From: Oceanospirillaceae bacterium
GTDB taxonomy: Bacteria > Pseudomonadota > Gammaproteobacteria > Pseudomonadales > Balneatricaceae
DNA length: 6,466 bases
Assembly (NCBI GenBank): GCA_003521845.1
Contig: DPHB01000059.1
Location: 20,686-27,151, forward strand
Direction: 5' to 3'
Shown: positions 5,828-6,466 of the stretch, piece after piece
Position numbering within the stretch: position 1 is the stretch's first letter
Layout of the letters: each line of letters starts with the position of its first letter
Program-made: the position numbers and the translations under genes
Notes under the pieces: generated by a model
Told to the model about the DNA's origin: nothing
Databases searched by the model: none
What the model saw: the letters and a program-made list of their open reading frames with translations, nothing else

Positions 5828-6466
5828 TTATAGATTTTTGCCGGCGGAGAACAAGGCGTCCAATTTCTCTTCAAACGCGTGGTAGTTCAAGAAATCGTAA
5901 AGTTCCATACGGGTCTGCATAGTGTCAACTACGGCCTTCTGGTCACCGTCGTCAAGCAGGTGCTGGTAGACGTTAAGAGCTGCCTTGTTAGCTGCGCGTA
6001 GTGCAGATAGTGGGTAAAGCACCATATCAACACCGTTATCAGCCAATTCCATTTTGTTGTACAAGGGCGTAGCACCAAATTCAGTGATATTGGCCAACAA
6101 AGGTACAGTTACCGCCTTAGAGAAAGCATTGTAGTCGGTCAATTCATGTACGGCTTCAGCAAAGATACCGTCGGCGCCAGCTTCAATACATGCCATAGAA
6201 CGGTCGATAGCCGCTTGCAGGCCATCCTTTTGGAAAGCATCGGTACGTGCCATGATAAAGAAGTCGCCGTCTTTACGTGCGTCTACGGCGGCCTTTACGC
6301 GGTCAACCATTTCTTGAGTAGAAACGATTTCTTTGTTTGGACGGTGTCCACAACGCTTTTGCGCAACCTGGTCTTCAATGTGTACGGCAGCAACGCCTGC
6401 GGCTTCCATTTTCTGCACAGTGCGAGCAATGTTAAATGCACCGCCCCAACCTGTATCAATATCAAC
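5828..6466 (-). CDS. prpB: 2-methylisocitrate lyase PrpB (partial, N-terminus beyond right edge)
   Basis: The frame is open from the right edge to TAA at 5830-5828 and gives 212 C-terminal residues of a protein that is usually about 290-295 long. PrpB cleaves 2-methylisocitrate to pyruvate and succinate, the last step of the cycle. It belongs to the isocitrate lyase/PEP mutase TIM-barrel family. The fragment begins VDIDTGWGGAFN, which holds the paired Mg2+-site aspartates. It continues with HIEDQVAQKRCGHRPNK (fragment residues 29-45), including the KRCGH loop with the catalytic cysteine (Cys39 of the fragment), and then ARTDAF. The GTG at 6418-6416 is not the start, because clear family sequence continues upstream of it to the edge. 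It is the first visible gene of the operon; the promoter and any regulator gene lie outside the window. Confidence 0.96.
   Translation of the reverse strand, partial: VDIDTGWGGAFNIARTVQKMEAAGVAAVHIEDQVAQKRCGHRPNKEIVSTQEMVDRVKAAVDARKDGDFFIMARTDAFQKDGLQAAIDRSMACIEAGADGIFAEAVHELTDYNAFSKAVTVPLLANITEFGATPLYNKMELADNGVDMVLYPLSALRAANKAALNVYQHLLDDGDQKAVVDTMQTRMELYDFLNYHAFEEKLDALFSAGKNL

Noticed and set aside
5828..6418. A 196-residue PrpB starting at the GTG at 6418
   Set aside because: Strong family sequence (VDIDTGWGGAFNIART) continues upstream to the window edge, so the gene is truncated by the window, not started there.

Overview
The window carries a methylcitrate-cycle operon for propionate (propionyl-CoA) catabolism, all on the minus strand, read from the right edge toward the left: prpB (methylisocitrate lyase, N-terminus beyond the right edge), prpC (2-methylcitrate synthase), acnD (Fe-S 2-methylcitrate dehydratase) and prpF (2-methylaconitate isomerase). 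A fifth partial minus-strand reading frame at the left edge (146 to 1) looks like the N-terminus of an RluA-type pseudouridine synthase. The order prpB-prpC-acnD-prpF, with AcnD/PrpF instead of PrpD, and the close agreement with gammaproteobacterial proteins suggest a gammaproteobacterium, plausibly marine. I cannot place it further from sequence alone.

Together the genes work as follows. PrpC condenses propionyl-CoA with oxaloacetate to 2-methylcitrate. AcnD dehydrates this to 2-methyl-trans-aconitate. PrpF isomerises that to the cis form. An aconitase encoded elsewhere (usually AcnB) rehydrates it to 2-methylisocitrate, and PrpB cleaves this to pyruvate and succinate. All four visible proteins keep their key catalytic residues and look intact. 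No regulator (PrpR or GntR type) is visible; one would be expected to the right of the window.

The unusual part is the DNA between the genes. Three of the four gaps hold dyad-symmetric repeat elements, each from a different family. After prpF lies a 139-bp nested inverted repeat built on GGGGTC(A/T)GACCCC (196-334). Between acnD and prpF (1529-1854) lie two divergent 94-nt stem-loop elements in opposite orientation. Between prpC and acnD lies a CGTCATTGCGAG-type inverted repeat (4493-4581). Only the 53-bp prpB-prpC gap is free of repeats.

The first 38 bases are a perfect palindrome inside the partial pseudouridine-synthase frame. The recognisable homology stops at its axis, so it may be a fold-back assembly artefact rather than biology. 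I found no tRNA, rRNA, CRISPR array, transposase gene or new multi-gene system. The most interesting unexplained signal is the pair of 94-nt elements, whose stems differ in sequence yet each stays paired.
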